A stretch of DNA of 59,924 nt. It comes from an uncultured Acetatifactor sp. (lineage in GTDB: Bacteria > Bacillota > Clostridia > Lachnospirales > Lachnospiraceae). The stretch covers positions 1 through 59,924 of the forward strand of contig CAJUFO010000021.1 in the NCBI GenBank assembly GCA_910585615.1, given 5' to 3'. Made by a program: the position numbers and the translations under genes. This document shows, in pieces, positions 48,000 to 57,890 of the stretch (within the stretch, counting starts at the first letter, position 1; every line of letters starts with the position of its first letter). The notes beneath the pieces were generated by a model, which saw only the letters and a list, made by a program, of their open reading frames with translations, was not told where the DNA came from and searched no databases.

Positions 48000-50009
48000 A
48001 TGAAAGCGTTAATCCTTAATTCTGGCCTCGGTTCTCGTATGGGCGTTCTCACTAGTGAACATCCCAAATGTATGACAGAAATTTCAGCACATGAGACCAT
48101 TCTTTCTCGTCAACTGAAGATTATTGCTGATGCAGGGATTGAGGAAGTTGTCATGACTACTGGATATTATGACGGCGTGTTGATGAACTATTGCATGTCG
48201 CTTGATTTTCCGCTTCATTATACCTTTGTTAAAAATCCGATATATGATCAGACCAATTATATCTATTCTATTTACTGCGCCCGTGCATATCTGGACGATG
48301 ATATCATCCTTATACATGGTGATCTTGTGTTTGAAAATGAAGTTATGGATAGGGTAATGGCAAGCATAGATTCTTGTATGACTGTTTCATCCACGTTGCC
48401 TTTGCCGGAAAAGGACTTCAAGGCACAGGTTAAAGATGGAAAGATTATAAAGGTTGGAGTGGATATCTTTAATGAGGCGATGGAGGCACAGGCACTATAT
48501 AAGTTGAAGAGGGATGACTGGAAAACTTGGCTTGATAAGATTATCGAATTCTGTGAGTCTGGAAATACTAAGGTCTATGCAGAAAATGCATTGAATGAAC
48601 TGAATGGTGCGGTCAATATCACGGCACTGGATGTTCAGAATCTTCTATGTTCCGAAATCGATAATTCTGAAGATTTGGCGGTTGTAACGAATGAGCTGAA
48701 GAGTATTGAATCCCGCATAGTATATATGTGTTTTTCTACAGATATCATCCACGGAGGTCATTTTGCGATTATCAAGAAAGCACAAAGGCTTGGGAAATTG
48801 GTCATCGGTGTTCTTTCTGATGAGGCAATTTCAAGTTATAAGAGATTACCACTTGTTCCTGCGTCAGAACGAAAGGTGATGTTTGAGAATATCGCTGGTG
48901 TTTATAAGGTTGTAGAGCAGGAAACGCTGTCTTACGCTGCTAATCTTGAAAAGTATAAGCCATCTATCGTTGTACATGGTGATGACTGGTGTACTAGTTT
49001 TCAGAAGCCGATACGTGATGAAGTAGTATCAATCCTTGCATCCTATGGTGGCAAGTTAGTGGAGTATCCGTATAGTACTGATGATAAGTATAAAGATATA
49101 GAGGCCCGCACTCGTTCTGAACTTGCCATGCCAGACATCCGACGTGGATGCCTTAAGAGAATTCTTGAAATGAAAGGACTTGTTACTGCGATGGAAGCTC
49201 ATGATGGCCTCACGGGCTTAATTGTAGAGAACACAGTAGTTCATCAGGATGGCGGTGCTCATCAGTTTGATGCGATGTGGATATCTTCCTTATGTGATAG
49301 TACAGCAAAAGGTAAGCCGGATATTGAGCTCGTTGACATGACCTCTCGTTTCCGCACTATTGAGGACATTGCAGAGGTTACTACAAAGCCTATTATCTTT
49401 GACGGTGATACCGGCGGAAAGACTGAACACTTTGTATATACTGTAAGGTCACTTGAAAGGCTCGGTGTATCCATGGTCATTATTGAGGATAAAACTGGAT
49501 TGAAGAAGAACTCCCTCTTTGGGGTAGAAGTAGCTCAGACCCAAGATAGCATCAAAAATTTTAGCGAAAAAATTCGTGCTGGAAAAAGAGCGCAACGAAC
49601 AAAAGAGTTTATGATTTGTGCGAGAATAGAATCGCTTATTCTGGAGCAAGGAATGGAGGATGCCTTGACTCGAGCCTTTGCCTTTGTTGAGGCTGGTGCT
49701 GACGCTATCATGATTCACAGTCGTAAGAAAAATCCTACCGAAATTCAGGAGTTCATCGAGAAGTTCCGTGCCAAGGATAGGAATACTCCGATAGTCCTTG
49801 TCCCTACATCTTTCAATTCTGTAACGGAGGAAGAGTGGAGAGAGCGCGGTGCAAATATCATTATATATGCTAATCAGCTTATGAGGGCTGAAGTTCCTGC
49901 TATGCAGAAAGCGGCAGAATTGATTCTTGAGAATCACAGAGCGGCAGAATGCGATGAAATTTTATTGCCGTTTAAAGATATCATTAGACTGATTCCTGAA
50001 GAGAGTTAG
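48000..50009 (+). CDS. PEP mutase fused to two nucleotidyltransferase-like domains
   Basis: A 669-residue three-domain protein. Residues 1 to about 225: NTP-transferase fold (ILNSGLGSRMG, PKCMTEI, KNPIYDQTNYIYSIY), like LicC/PntC enzymes that make CMP-activated choline phosphate or phosphonates. Residues about 240-370: cytidylyltransferase-like domain with HGGHFAIIKKA. From about 385 to the end: PEP mutase, with FDGDTGGKTEHF and the mutase signature EDKxxxKxNS at 496-505. The mutase turns PEP into phosphonopyruvate. The fusion links making the C-P bond to activating its product. ATG 48000 is used, with AAAGGA upstream, rather than ATG 47982. Confidence 0.9.
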   Translation: MKALILNSGLGSRMGVLTSEHPKCMTEISAHETILSRQLKIIADAGIEEVVMTTGYYDGVLMNYCMSLDFPLHYTFVKNPIYDQTNYIYSIYCARAYLDDDIILIHGDLVFENEVMDRVMASIDSCMTVSSTLPLPEKDFKAQVKDGKIIKVGVDIFNEAMEAQALYKLKRDDWKTWLDKIIEFCESGNTKVYAENALNELNGAVNITALDVQNLLCSEIDNSEDLAVVTNELKSIESRIVYMCFSTDIIHGGHFAIIKKAQRLGKLVIGVLSDEAISSYKRLPLVPASERKVMFENIAGVYKVVEQETLSYAANLEKYKPSIVVHGDDWCTSFQKPIRDEVVSILASYGGKLVEYPYSTDDKYKDIEARTRSELAMPDIRRGCLKRILEMKGLVTAMEAHDGLTGLIVENTVVHQDGGAHQFDAMWISSLCDSTAKGKPDIELVDMTSRFRTIEDIAEVTTKPIIFDGDTGGKTEHFVYTVRSLERLGVSMVIIEDKTGLKKNSLFGVEVAQTQDSIKNFSEKIRAGKRAQRTKEFMICARIESLILEQGMEDALTRAFAFVEAGADAIMIHSRKKNPTEIQEFIEKFRAKDRNTPIVLVPTSFNSVTEEEWRERGANIIIYANQLMRAEVPAMQKAAELILENHRAAECDEILLPFKDIIRLIPEES

Positions 50010-50020
50010 GGAGTGTGCTT

Positions 50021-51151
50021 ATGGAGCAGAAAATAATAAGTCCAGGAGAAAACTATAAAGGTCTTGATAACTGGCTAAAGGAAATGGAAGCAAAGAAGAT
50101 ACTTCTTGTATGTGATAGCTCCATCAGATATCAGAAAGAGTTCGGCTCGCATTTGAGAGAAATGGAAAGACTTGGGGTGGACATAATTGATTTTCGAGGT
50201 TTCCAGCCCAATCCACTGTACGAGAATGTCCGAAACGGTGTTAAGCGTTTTCAGGAACAGAACTGCGATACTATAATTGCAGTAGGCGGTGGTTCTGCGA
50301 TAGATGTTGCAAAGTGTATAAAAGCCTATGCTGAGATGGAGGATAATGGAGAGGATGGGGCATGGCTGGAACAGGGTATAGTTCCTAATACCATTCCATT
50401 TCTTGCTATGCCTACAACTGCAGGTACAGGAAGTGAGGCCACCCGCTATGCTGTTATCTACTATGACGGAAAAAAGCAGAGTGTGGCCAGCGAGAGTTTA
50501 ATTCCGGGAGCCGTTCTTATGGATTCCGACTGCCTTATTTCGCTTCCTTCATATCAAAAGAAAGCAACAATGATGGATGCGTTATGTCATGGTATCGAAT
50601 CCTTTTGGTCTGTAAACAGTACAGAAGAAAGCAAAGAGTATAGTCGAGCTGCCATTCAGGGTGTTATTAAGAACATGGAAGGATATCTGAATAATACCGA
50701 GGAAGGGAGACAAGGGATGCTGCTTGCTGCAAACAGAGCGGGTAAGGCTATTAATATTGCTCAGACTACAGCTGGTCATGCAATGTGTTATAAAATTACG
50801 AGCCTTTTTGGCTCAGCTCATGGACATGCAGCGATTCTTTGTAATCGAGTATTATTCACATGGATGATTGACAATACAGATAAGACCGTTGATTCAAGGG
50901 GTAGAAAATATATAGCTTGTACTTTAGATGAAATTGGACAGGCGATGGGATGTACGGATGCTCGGAGAGGTGCGGAGAAACTTGAGAATATTTTCAATAA
51001 ATTAGAGTTTAATGTGCCAAAGGCAACAATCAATCAATTTGAAGAACTAAAGGCAAGCGTTAATCCTGTCCGCTTGAAGAATCATCCCATTGCGTTAGAT
51101 GAGGATACGATTGATATGCTTTATTATAAAATATTGAGTGGGGCGGAATGA
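50021..51151 (+). CDS. Iron-containing alcohol dehydrogenase (phosphonoacetaldehyde reductase type)
   Basis: A 376-residue group III alcohol dehydrogenase. The NAD(P) site is VGGGSAIDVAKC, then AMPTTAGTGSEATRYAVI; metal ligands are expected in DALCHGIESF and in TTAGHAMCYKITSLFGSAHGHA. Related enzymes in phosphonate pathways (PhpC type) reduce phosphonoacetaldehyde to 2-hydroxyethylphosphonate, which fits its place between PEP mutase and phosphonopyruvate decarboxylase. The ATG at 50021 has TTAGGGAG upstream. It overlaps the decarboxylase by four bases. Confidence 0.88.
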   Translation: MEQKIISPGENYKGLDNWLKEMEAKKILLVCDSSIRYQKEFGSHLREMERLGVDIIDFRGFQPNPLYENVRNGVKRFQEQNCDTIIAVGGGSAIDVAKCIKAYAEMEDNGEDGAWLEQGIVPNTIPFLAMPTTAGTGSEATRYAVIYYDGKKQSVASESLIPGAVLMDSDCLISLPSYQKKATMMDALCHGIESFWSVNSTEESKEYSRAAIQGVIKNMEGYLNNTEEGRQGMLLAANRAGKAINIAQTTAGHAMCYKITSLFGSAHGHAAILCNRVLFTWMIDNTDKTVDSRGRKYIACTLDEIGQAMGCTDARRGAEKLENIFNKLEFNVPKATINQFEELKASVNPVRLKNHPIALDEDTIDMLYYKILSGAE

Positions 51152-52272
51152 TGAAAGTACAAGAACTTGTAGAAATAATCGGATCAGACTTTTACGCAGG
51201 TGTGCCAGATAGCCAGCTGAGGGCTCTTTGTGATTACCTGATGGATACATACGGGATTGATCCGAAGCATCATATCATTGCTGCGAATGAAGGCAACTGC
51301 ACCGCGTTGGCAGCCGGATATTACTTAGCAACTGGTAAAGTTCCTGTTGTATATATGCAAAATAGTGGCGAGGGTAATATCCTCAATCCTGTAATAAGCC
51401 TTTTGAATAATAAGGTTTATTCCATCCCGGTTGTGTTTATCATTGGGTGGCGTGGTGAGCCTGGAATCCCTGATGAGCCACAGCATATCTATCAGGGAGA
51501 GGTAACTGTTAAGCTGCTTGAAGATATGGACATCAAGGCTTTCGTCATTGGCAAAGATACTACTGACAAAGAAGTGAAAGATTCAATGGCAGAATTTAGA
51601 AAAATCCTCGCATCTGGTAAAGATGTGGCTTTTGTTATTCGCCGGGGTGCTTTAACAGATGCTCCAAAGGTTGAATACAAGAATGATAACTATATGAGGC
51701 GTGAGGAGATTATTCAGCACATAGTAGAAGCAAGTGGGGAAGATCCAATCATATCGACCACAGGAAAAGCTTCAAGAGAATTATTTGAGACGCGTGTATC
51801 TAATGGTCAGAGCCATAAATTTGATTTTCTGACTGTTGGAGCCATGGGGCATAGTTCTTCTATTGCTCTTGGTGTGGCAATCAATAAACCGTTTGCGCGT
51901 ATTTGGTGTGTGGATGGTGACGGTGCTGTTCTTATGCATATGGGCTCAATGGCAGTGCTGGGCACATATAAACCGAAAAATTTCATTCACATTGTCATTA
52001 ACAATGGCGCTCATGAGACAGTTGGTGGTATGCCGACAGTGGCATCGGAAATTGATTTAGTAGCTGTCGCAAAGGCTTGCGGCTATCCAAATGCCATATG
52101 TGTTGATAGCTTTGATGATTTAGACAGGGAACTTAAGGCAGCGAAGGGAAGAAATGAGCTGACCCTTGTTGAAGTGAAGTGCTGCATTGGTGCCAGAGAG
52201 GATCTTGGCAGGCCTACCATAACAGCCTTAGAAAACAAACAGAGCTTCATGGAGTATCTGAATGCTCTTTAA
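51148..52272 (+). CDS. ppd: Phosphonopyruvate decarboxylase
   Basis: A 374-residue thiamine diphosphate enzyme that converts phosphonopyruvate to phosphonoacetaldehyde, making the otherwise unfavourable mutase step irreversible. Marks: DFYAGVPDSQLRALCDYLMD, the catalytic Glu in NEGNCTALAAGYYLATG, NSGEGNILNPVISL, GWRGEPG, and the TPP motif GDGAVLMHMGSM...INNGAHETVGGMPT. Two ATGs in a row at 51148 and 51151. No 2-aminoethylphosphonate transaminase follows, so the aldehyde probably goes to the alcohol dehydrogenase. Gap to the next gene 113 bases. Confidence 0.95.
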   Translation: MMKVQELVEIIGSDFYAGVPDSQLRALCDYLMDTYGIDPKHHIIAANEGNCTALAAGYYLATGKVPVVYMQNSGEGNILNPVISLLNNKVYSIPVVFIIGWRGEPGIPDEPQHIYQGEVTVKLLEDMDIKAFVIGKDTTDKEVKDSMAEFRKILASGKDVAFVIRRGALTDAPKVEYKNDNYMRREEIIQHIVEASGEDPIISTTGKASRELFETRVSNGQSHKFDFLTVGAMGHSSSIALGVAINKPFARIWCVDGDGAVLMHMGSMAVLGTYKPKNFIHIVINNGAHETVGGMPTVASEIDLVAVAKACGYPNAICVDSFDDLDRELKAAKGRNELTLVEVKCCIGAREDLGRPTITALENKQSFMEYLNAL

Positions 52273-52385
52273 CTGTGAATATGTTGCAGAAGTAATAGAA
52301 AACCCTGATTCTAAGCCAGGGCTGCGACAATTAAAAGGAGAAAGAGCATCGGATGCCGAATCCGATATGGAGCAGTGATTAGATA

Positions 52386-53423
52386 ATGAAAAATATTCCT
52401 GAACATAATATCTTAGTCAGTATCATCATACCGGTATACAATGTAGAAAAGTATATAAGAGAGTGCCTTGATAGCGTAATCCACCAGACTTACACAAATC
52501 TGGAAATACTGTTAATAGATGATGGGTCGACAGACGACAGTCTGGCTATATGCAGGGAATATGAGAGATATGATACACGAATAACGGTATATCATAAAAG
52601 CAATGAGGGTCTGGGTCTGACACGTAATTATGGATTGGCTAAGGTAAAAGGGAAATATGTTACTTTTTTGGATTCGGATGACTACCTTGAATTAGATGCT
52701 GTACATAATATGGTAGATATTGCAGAAAAGGAAAGCGCGGATTTAGTTATTGCAGGATTCAAGAAAGTGACAAATGAAAAGAAAATACTTTATACTGAAA
52801 AATATAGGAATGAGACATTTCTCGGAGGACAAGTCAAAGATGACTTATTGCCCCGGATGATTGGCAGTAAACCAGAAAAGAAGGATAGCATCTTTAGGAT
52901 GGCATGTGGGAAACTCTATCTTGTTAGTCGGATTATAGAAAATCATATAGTATTCCCGTCCGAGAGAATAGTCATGTCAGAGGACTTGGCATTTCAAATT
53001 GAGTTACTGCCTGTGCTGGAAAAGGCGGTAGTGATTCCGAAAGACATTTATTGCTATAGACAGAATCCATCTTCCATCACTACCAGGTATAACAAAAATA
53101 AGTTTGGTAGGTTAATGCTGATGTATCAGTATGTCCTAGACAAAATAAAAGAAAAGGAATTACCGGGAGGTTCTGAGCTTAGAGCCCAGAAAATGCTGTT
53201 TGTACATTTGCTCGGAGCTTTGAAGCAGGAAAACCCGTCTGCGAGTGGGAAAGGACAATCTGAATGTATAAAAGGCATATCAGACATTCTTGAAAATGAG
53301 ATTGTACAGGGTGTTGTGAAAACTTATCCTACAAACAAATTGGATGCAAAACAGAGAATATTTGTGTTTTTAGTAAGGCACAGGATGAAGCGCTGTATAT
53401 ATATCGTGCTTCGTTTTACGTGA
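52386..53423 (+). CDS. Glycosyltransferase family 2
   Basis: A 345-residue GT-A glycosyltransferase. The N-terminal SIIIPVYNVEKYIRECLDSVIHQTY and LLIDDGSTDDS are classic; the divalent-metal site is in FLDSDDYLELDA. The C-terminal half is variable, with a possible acceptor region near VMSEDLAFQIELLP. It acts on the cytosolic face of the membrane. The gap before it has a small inverted repeat (ATCGGAT/ATCCGAT near 52349) but no gene. Donor sugar unknown. Confidence 0.93.
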   Translation: MKNIPEHNILVSIIIPVYNVEKYIRECLDSVIHQTYTNLEILLIDDGSTDDSLAICREYERYDTRITVYHKSNEGLGLTRNYGLAKVKGKYVTFLDSDDYLELDAVHNMVDIAEKESADLVIAGFKKVTNEKKILYTEKYRNETFLGGQVKDDLLPRMIGSKPEKKDSIFRMACGKLYLVSRIIENHIVFPSERIVMSEDLAFQIELLPVLEKAVVIPKDIYCYRQNPSSITTRYNKNKFGRLMLMYQYVLDKIKEKELPGGSELRAQKMLFVHLLGALKQENPSASGKGQSECIKGISDILENEIVQGVVKTYPTNKLDAKQRIFVFLVRHRMKRCIYIVLRFT

Positions 53424-53448
53424 TATTTATGTGAGGGAGTCAAGTCAG

Positions 53449-54552
53449 ATGAAGCTAAGAAAGAAATATATCCTTCCATACATTTTCATATTTTTCACAT
53501 CAATGTTTTATATCATAAAAAACTCGGTACTGGGGTTCCGGGGGATAGAGATTGCTTTAATTATCGGAATATGTGCTGGTATACTGCACGTGTTTTTAGC
53601 CTTTAGGAAGACGAAAAAGAACCAGGCTATTGTTATAGGTCTTTTTGCTATTATAACAATTTATGCTGCCCGTAGCTCTGATACAAGAATGATTGTATCT
53701 TTTATCTGCATTTTAGTTGCTGAATATACAGATCTTGACAGGATGGTCAGAGCTTTGCTGTATAGTCATATGCTCTTTTTTACAATAGCTATGATAGCAG
53801 GAGGAACCGGACATATCAATTCTGTTGGAATGCATGTTGCGGTGATTATGTCATTGTACATTTGCCATAAGGGGCTTCCCCTGACCAAAAGAAAAGCAAT
53901 GCTGTTGTGGCTGGCATACATTGCCTGCGCCATATATACGAAATCGAGCTCTTTCGTGGTTTCGATGGGAATAGGATTATTGCTGGCCACTTTCTATAGA
54001 GAGGAAATTATAAGAAAAATCCTCCGGAGCAGAGTCGTGTATGGTATATTTCCGATAGTCTTGTTGACCAATGTACTATTGTGTACAATGATTGCACCCC
54101 ATTATTTTCCTTGGGTTCGCAGACTTGGATTCGTATATGAGATACTCCGTAAGCTTGCGATGATTGTTGACGGTGTATCAAGTTCCAGAATAATTCTGGG
54201 AGCAGAATCTTTACATCGTTTTGGCATTTCTGTACTGGGAGGAAATATTTATTATGAAACGATGTTCGATGGCTATAGTTATTTTCAGGTAGACTCAGGC
54301 ATGCTATGGCTTTTACAGGGCTGGGGAATTTTGATGACGCTTGTCCTTATGGTGCTGTTTACTTATATGATGGGAAGATTGCAACAGAAGAAATTATATG
54401 AATACATAATTATGGCAATTGTAATCTGCCTGATTTCCCTCAATGAAGATGTGCTTGTCTCTGTGCTCTTTAATATGATGTTCTTTATACTTGGAAATAT
54501 GCTGGGATTCAGGGATAATATGACGCGGAGGATGAATCATGGCTATACCTAA
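53449..54552 (+). CDS. Polysaccharide polymerase-like membrane protein (Wzy type)
   Basis: A 367-residue integral membrane protein with about ten hydrophobic segments and a large periplasm-facing loop near residues 230-290. The low sequence conservation and the layout are typical for O-antigen/capsule polymerases that link repeat units outside the membrane. The start at 53449 has GAGGGAG in front. It overlaps the next gene by 14 bases. The assignment rests on topology and on the neighbouring flippase. Confidence 0.7.
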   Translation: MKLRKKYILPYIFIFFTSMFYIIKNSVLGFRGIEIALIIGICAGILHVFLAFRKTKKNQAIVIGLFAIITIYAARSSDTRMIVSFICILVAEYTDLDRMVRALLYSHMLFFTIAMIAGGTGHINSVGMHVAVIMSLYICHKGLPLTKRKAMLLWLAYIACAIYTKSSSFVVSMGIGLLLATFYREEIIRKILRSRVVYGIFPIVLLTNVLLCTMIAPHYFPWVRRLGFVYEILRKLAMIVDGVSSSRIILGAESLHRFGISVLGGNIYYETMFDGYSYFQVDSGMLWLLQGWGILMTLVLMVLFTYMMGRLQQKKLYEYIIMAIVICLISLNEDVLVSVLFNMMFFILGNMLGFRDNMTRRMNHGYT

Positions 54553-55336
54553 GATAATTCATTATTGCTGGTTTGGCGGAAATATTCTTCCTGATAAAGT
54601 GCAAAAGTGCATTGAGAGTTGGAAAAGATATTGTCCGGATTATAAAATTATTTGCTGGAATGAGTCGAACTACGATGTAAATAAGATTAGATATACAAAA
54701 GAAGCTTATAAAGAAAAAAAGTGGGCATTTGTGTCTGACTATGCACGCCTGGACATTATATATGAAAATGGAGGAATATACCTTGATACGGACGTTGAGC
54801 TGATTTGCGGCATGGATATATTGCTCCAAAACGATGTTTTTTTGGCTATTGATAAGGAGAGGATGCTGGTCAATACCGGATTGGGATTTGGCGCAGTTCC
54901 AAACTCTGAATTAATCAATAACCTTAAACAGGCATACGAGGAGGTTTCCTTTTATACAGATGGCGGCAGGATAAATACAAAGGCATGTACGTACTACGTC
55001 ACTGAAAAACTTGAATTATACGGGTATAAAAGGTCGGATGTCATGCAAGAAGTGGCGGGGGCATGCATACTGCCGTCCAGTTATTTTTGCCCTATGGATT
55101 ATAGTGACGGCAGCTTAGCCATAAAGGCTGAAACTATAGGGATTCACTGGTATGATATGTCATGGTTTTCAAATGAAGATAAGCATTTACATAACATGGA
55201 AATAAAATTAAAAAGAAGATTTCCAGAACGTACCGCGGCTGTTCTTGCAAAAGTATATAGGAATGGATACCGTTTGGTTGAATATTCGAAGAAGGGAATC
55301 CTTTTCAGGAAGATATGGGAAAAACTGAAAAAATGA
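54539..55336 (+). CDS. Glycosyltransferase with DXD motif (GT32-like)
   Basis: A 265-residue transferase of the capsular polysaccharide type: IPKIIHYCWFGGNILPDKVQKCI, then CPDYKIICWNESNYD and ARLDIIYENGGIYLDTDVEL, where the DTD is the metal and nucleotide-sugar site. The family includes mannosyl- and galactosyltransferases. GCGGAGGATGAATC precedes the ATG, inside the end of the polymerase gene, so the two are coupled. Confidence 0.9.
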   Translation: MAIPKIIHYCWFGGNILPDKVQKCIESWKRYCPDYKIICWNESNYDVNKIRYTKEAYKEKKWAFVSDYARLDIIYENGGIYLDTDVELICGMDILLQNDVFLAIDKERMLVNTGLGFGAVPNSELINNLKQAYEEVSFYTDGGRINTKACTYYVTEKLELYGYKRSDVMQEVAGACILPSSYFCPMDYSDGSLAIKAETIGIHWYDMSWFSNEDKHLHNMEIKLKRRFPERTAAVLAKVYRNGYRLVEYSKKGILFRKIWEKLKK

Positions 55337-55370
55337 AATCTCATCCGTATTTGGCGGGAGGGTCTGATTG

Positions 55371-56270
55371 ATGATAAAGATAACTGTATATACACCAACA
55401 TACAATAGGGCGAACCTGCTGCAGAATTTATACAAATCGCTCCTACAGCAGACATACCGGAACTTTGAATGGCTGATTATTGACGATGGGTCAACAGATA
55501 ACACCAAGCAGGTTGTTAATGGCTTTATATCCCAGGGGATAATCGATATAAGATATTTCTATAAACAGAACGGCGGACAGCATACGGCCTTAAACATGGG
55601 AATCGAAAAAGCCGAAGGGACTCTTCTCATGGACGTGGATTCAGATGATTATTTAACGGACAATGCCCTGGAAAGAATTGTTTATTGGGAATCAACCATT
55701 GTAGGAAGGGGAGGCTACGCCGGCGTTTCTGGATTGAGGATGTATTTTTCAGGAGAGCAAATAGGAACAAAGTGGTCTGGTTCAAAGGAATATATAGATG
55801 CAACAAATCTGGAAAGAAAAGATATCGGACTGGAAGGGGATAAGGCAGAAGCATATTATGTGGAAGTATTAAAGAAGTATTATCCGATTCCGGTATTCGA
55901 AGGAGAAAATGATGTAGAAAAAGGAGTCCTTTGGGACAGAATTGCATACGCAGGATATAAAATGAGGTGGTTTAATGAGAAAATATATTGTTGTGAATAC
56001 CTGGAAAGTGGAATGACCAGCAATATAAAATCAAATTATATCAAGAATTTTCAGGGGTTTACGTATTGGAAGAAACAATTGATAAAAATGCAGCCAACCT
56101 ATAAAAGGAAGCTGGGGGAAGGGGCATTTTTTGTGGAAATTGCGAGTAAAAAGGGATTATCAATAGGTGAGATGGCGACACTAGTAGATGTAAGTATATT
56201 TTTCATATTCTTGAGTATAGTATATGGAAAATTACGGAAAATTAAGAATAGTATTAAGAAAAGTATATGA
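55371..56270 (+). CDS. Glycosyltransferase family 2
   Basis: A 299-residue GT-A enzyme: VYTPTYNRANLLQNLYKSLLQQTY, LIIDDGSTDNT and LLMDVDSDDYLTD (the DSDD metal site). A QNGGQHTALNMGI region follows. The ATG at 55371 has GGGAGG upstream. It differs from the GT2 at 52386, so the two should add different sugars. Linkage unknown. Confidence 0.93.
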   Translation: MIKITVYTPTYNRANLLQNLYKSLLQQTYRNFEWLIIDDGSTDNTKQVVNGFISQGIIDIRYFYKQNGGQHTALNMGIEKAEGTLLMDVDSDDYLTDNALERIVYWESTIVGRGGYAGVSGLRMYFSGEQIGTKWSGSKEYIDATNLERKDIGLEGDKAEAYYVEVLKKYYPIPVFEGENDVEKGVLWDRIAYAGYKMRWFNEKIYCCEYLESGMTSNIKSNYIKNFQGFTYWKKQLIKMQPTYKRKLGEGAFFVEIASKKGLSIGEMATLVDVSIFFIFLSIVYGKLRKIKNSIKKSI

Positions 56271-56329
56271 GCGCGTCTAGGAATATATTTTAGATTCCAA
56301 TCTTGTACTAATAATGCTGGGGAAAAGAC

Positions 56330-57793
56330 ATGGGAGCATATGGCAGAAGAAAAGGGCATAATCAGAAAACATCACTCTCTGCAAATGTTCTTTGGCGTTT
56401 TGCAGAGAGGTGTGGAGCTAAGGGGGTATCACTAATTGTTTCAATAATACTGGCAAGACTTTTGATGCCAGAAGCATATGGCACAATCTCCTTAGTGACC
56501 GTATTTACATCAATTTTAAATGTTTTTGTGGACTGTGGAATGGGCATTTCCTTAGTTCAAAAAAAAGACGCTGACGAATTAGATTTTTCAACAGTTTTTT
56601 ATTTTAATGCTGCTATATGCGGTATCTTATATTTTGTAATGTTCTTGATAGCACCATATATTGCAGCATTTTATGGTATTTCAGAATTGACAGCAGTGGT
56701 GCGGGTTTTAAGTTTGACAGTTGTCGTTTCGGGCATCAGAAATATACAACAAGCATATGTAACAAGGAATATGTTGTTTAAACGGTTTTTCTGGGCAACG
56801 CTGGGAGGTACTATTGGGGCAGCCATTGTTGGTATTACTATGGCCTATCTTGGATTTGGCGTATGGGCATTAGTCGCGCAACATCTATTTAACACTATTG
56901 TAGATACGACAATACTATGGATAATAGTGAAATGGCGGCCGAAAAAAATGTTTTCAATAAGACGCCTTAAGGGATTGGTGGGATTTGGATGGAAAATATT
57001 TGCGTCTTCTTTATTAGGTGCGGGATATAACGATATACGTCAATTGATTATTGGAAAACTTTATTCATCAGAAGATTTGGCTTTTTATAATCGTGGCAAA
57101 CAGACACCAAATATGATTATTGAAAACATGAGCACAGCTGTGGACAGTGTATTGTTTCCTTTAATGTCAAAGGCGCAGGAGGATATAAATAGAGTAAAAA
57201 AAATCATGGCTCAATCCATTAAAATAAGAGTATATGTTACAGCTCCGTTATTGATAGGAATGGCATTTTCTGCACCAGTACTGGTTGATTCTATCCTAAC
57301 AGATAAGTGGAGTGCCTGCATACCATATTTACGTATTTTTTGCTTTGCAAATATCCTATATCCTTTGAGTTGGACAAATCAAGATGCAATTAAGGCAATG
57401 GGACGCAGTGGCTTGTATCTTAGACAAGATATTATACGGAAAGCCATCGGAATAATCTTGTTGCTAGTAGCAATGTGGTTTGGAGTTATGGCGATTGCAT
57501 ATAGCTTGTTGTTAGATAGCATTTTGGAGCTAATTATATGTACATGGCCCGCAAAAAAATTATTTGGGTACAGCTGTTTACAGCAGATTAATGATGCTAT
57601 GCCTAGTATATTGTTGGCCTTGTTTATGGGAATTTGTATAAATTTTGTGTCATTATTAAAATGTCCGTCTATTATTATCTTATGTCTACAGATAGCGTTC
57701 GGAGCAGGAATTTATATTGGCGGATCTATTGTGACGAAAAATGATTCGTGGTTTTATCTATGGAGGGTTTTGAAAACAAATATCAAAAAGTGA
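56330..57793 (+). CDS. Polysaccharide flippase (Wzx/MOP family)
   Basis: A 487-residue membrane protein with about 12-14 membrane segments. The N-terminal SANVLWRFAERCGAKGVSLIVSIILARLLMPEAYG is typical for the MOP superfamily and closest to TuaB/EpsK-like exporters; FGWKIFASSLLGAGYNDIRQLIIGK is a typical middle segment. Together with the polymerase it supports a Wzx/Wzy assembly route in which undecaprenyl-linked repeat units are flipped to the outer face. GGGGAAAAG precedes the ATG. Confidence 0.93.
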   Translation: MGAYGRRKGHNQKTSLSANVLWRFAERCGAKGVSLIVSIILARLLMPEAYGTISLVTVFTSILNVFVDCGMGISLVQKKDADELDFSTVFYFNAAICGILYFVMFLIAPYIAAFYGISELTAVVRVLSLTVVVSGIRNIQQAYVTRNMLFKRFFWATLGGTIGAAIVGITMAYLGFGVWALVAQHLFNTIVDTTILWIIVKWRPKKMFSIRRLKGLVGFGWKIFASSLLGAGYNDIRQLIIGKLYSSEDLAFYNRGKQTPNMIIENMSTAVDSVLFPLMSKAQEDINRVKKIMAQSIKIRVYVTAPLLIGMAFSAPVLVDSILTDKWSACIPYLRIFCFANILYPLSWTNQDAIKAMGRSGLYLRQDIIRKAIGIILLLVAMWFGVMAIAYSLLLDSILELIICTWPAKKLFGYSCLQQINDAMPSILLALFMGICINFVSLLKCPSIIILCLQIAFGAGIYIGGSIVTKNDSWFYLWRVLKTNIKK

Positions 57794-57890
57794 AATCTCC
57801 GAATGCATTTTGCGCAATCAACGATATCGATAAATGTGTTCAGGCCAAGATGCATGAAAGGGATAGAAAAAGAATTATGAGGTTGATTAA

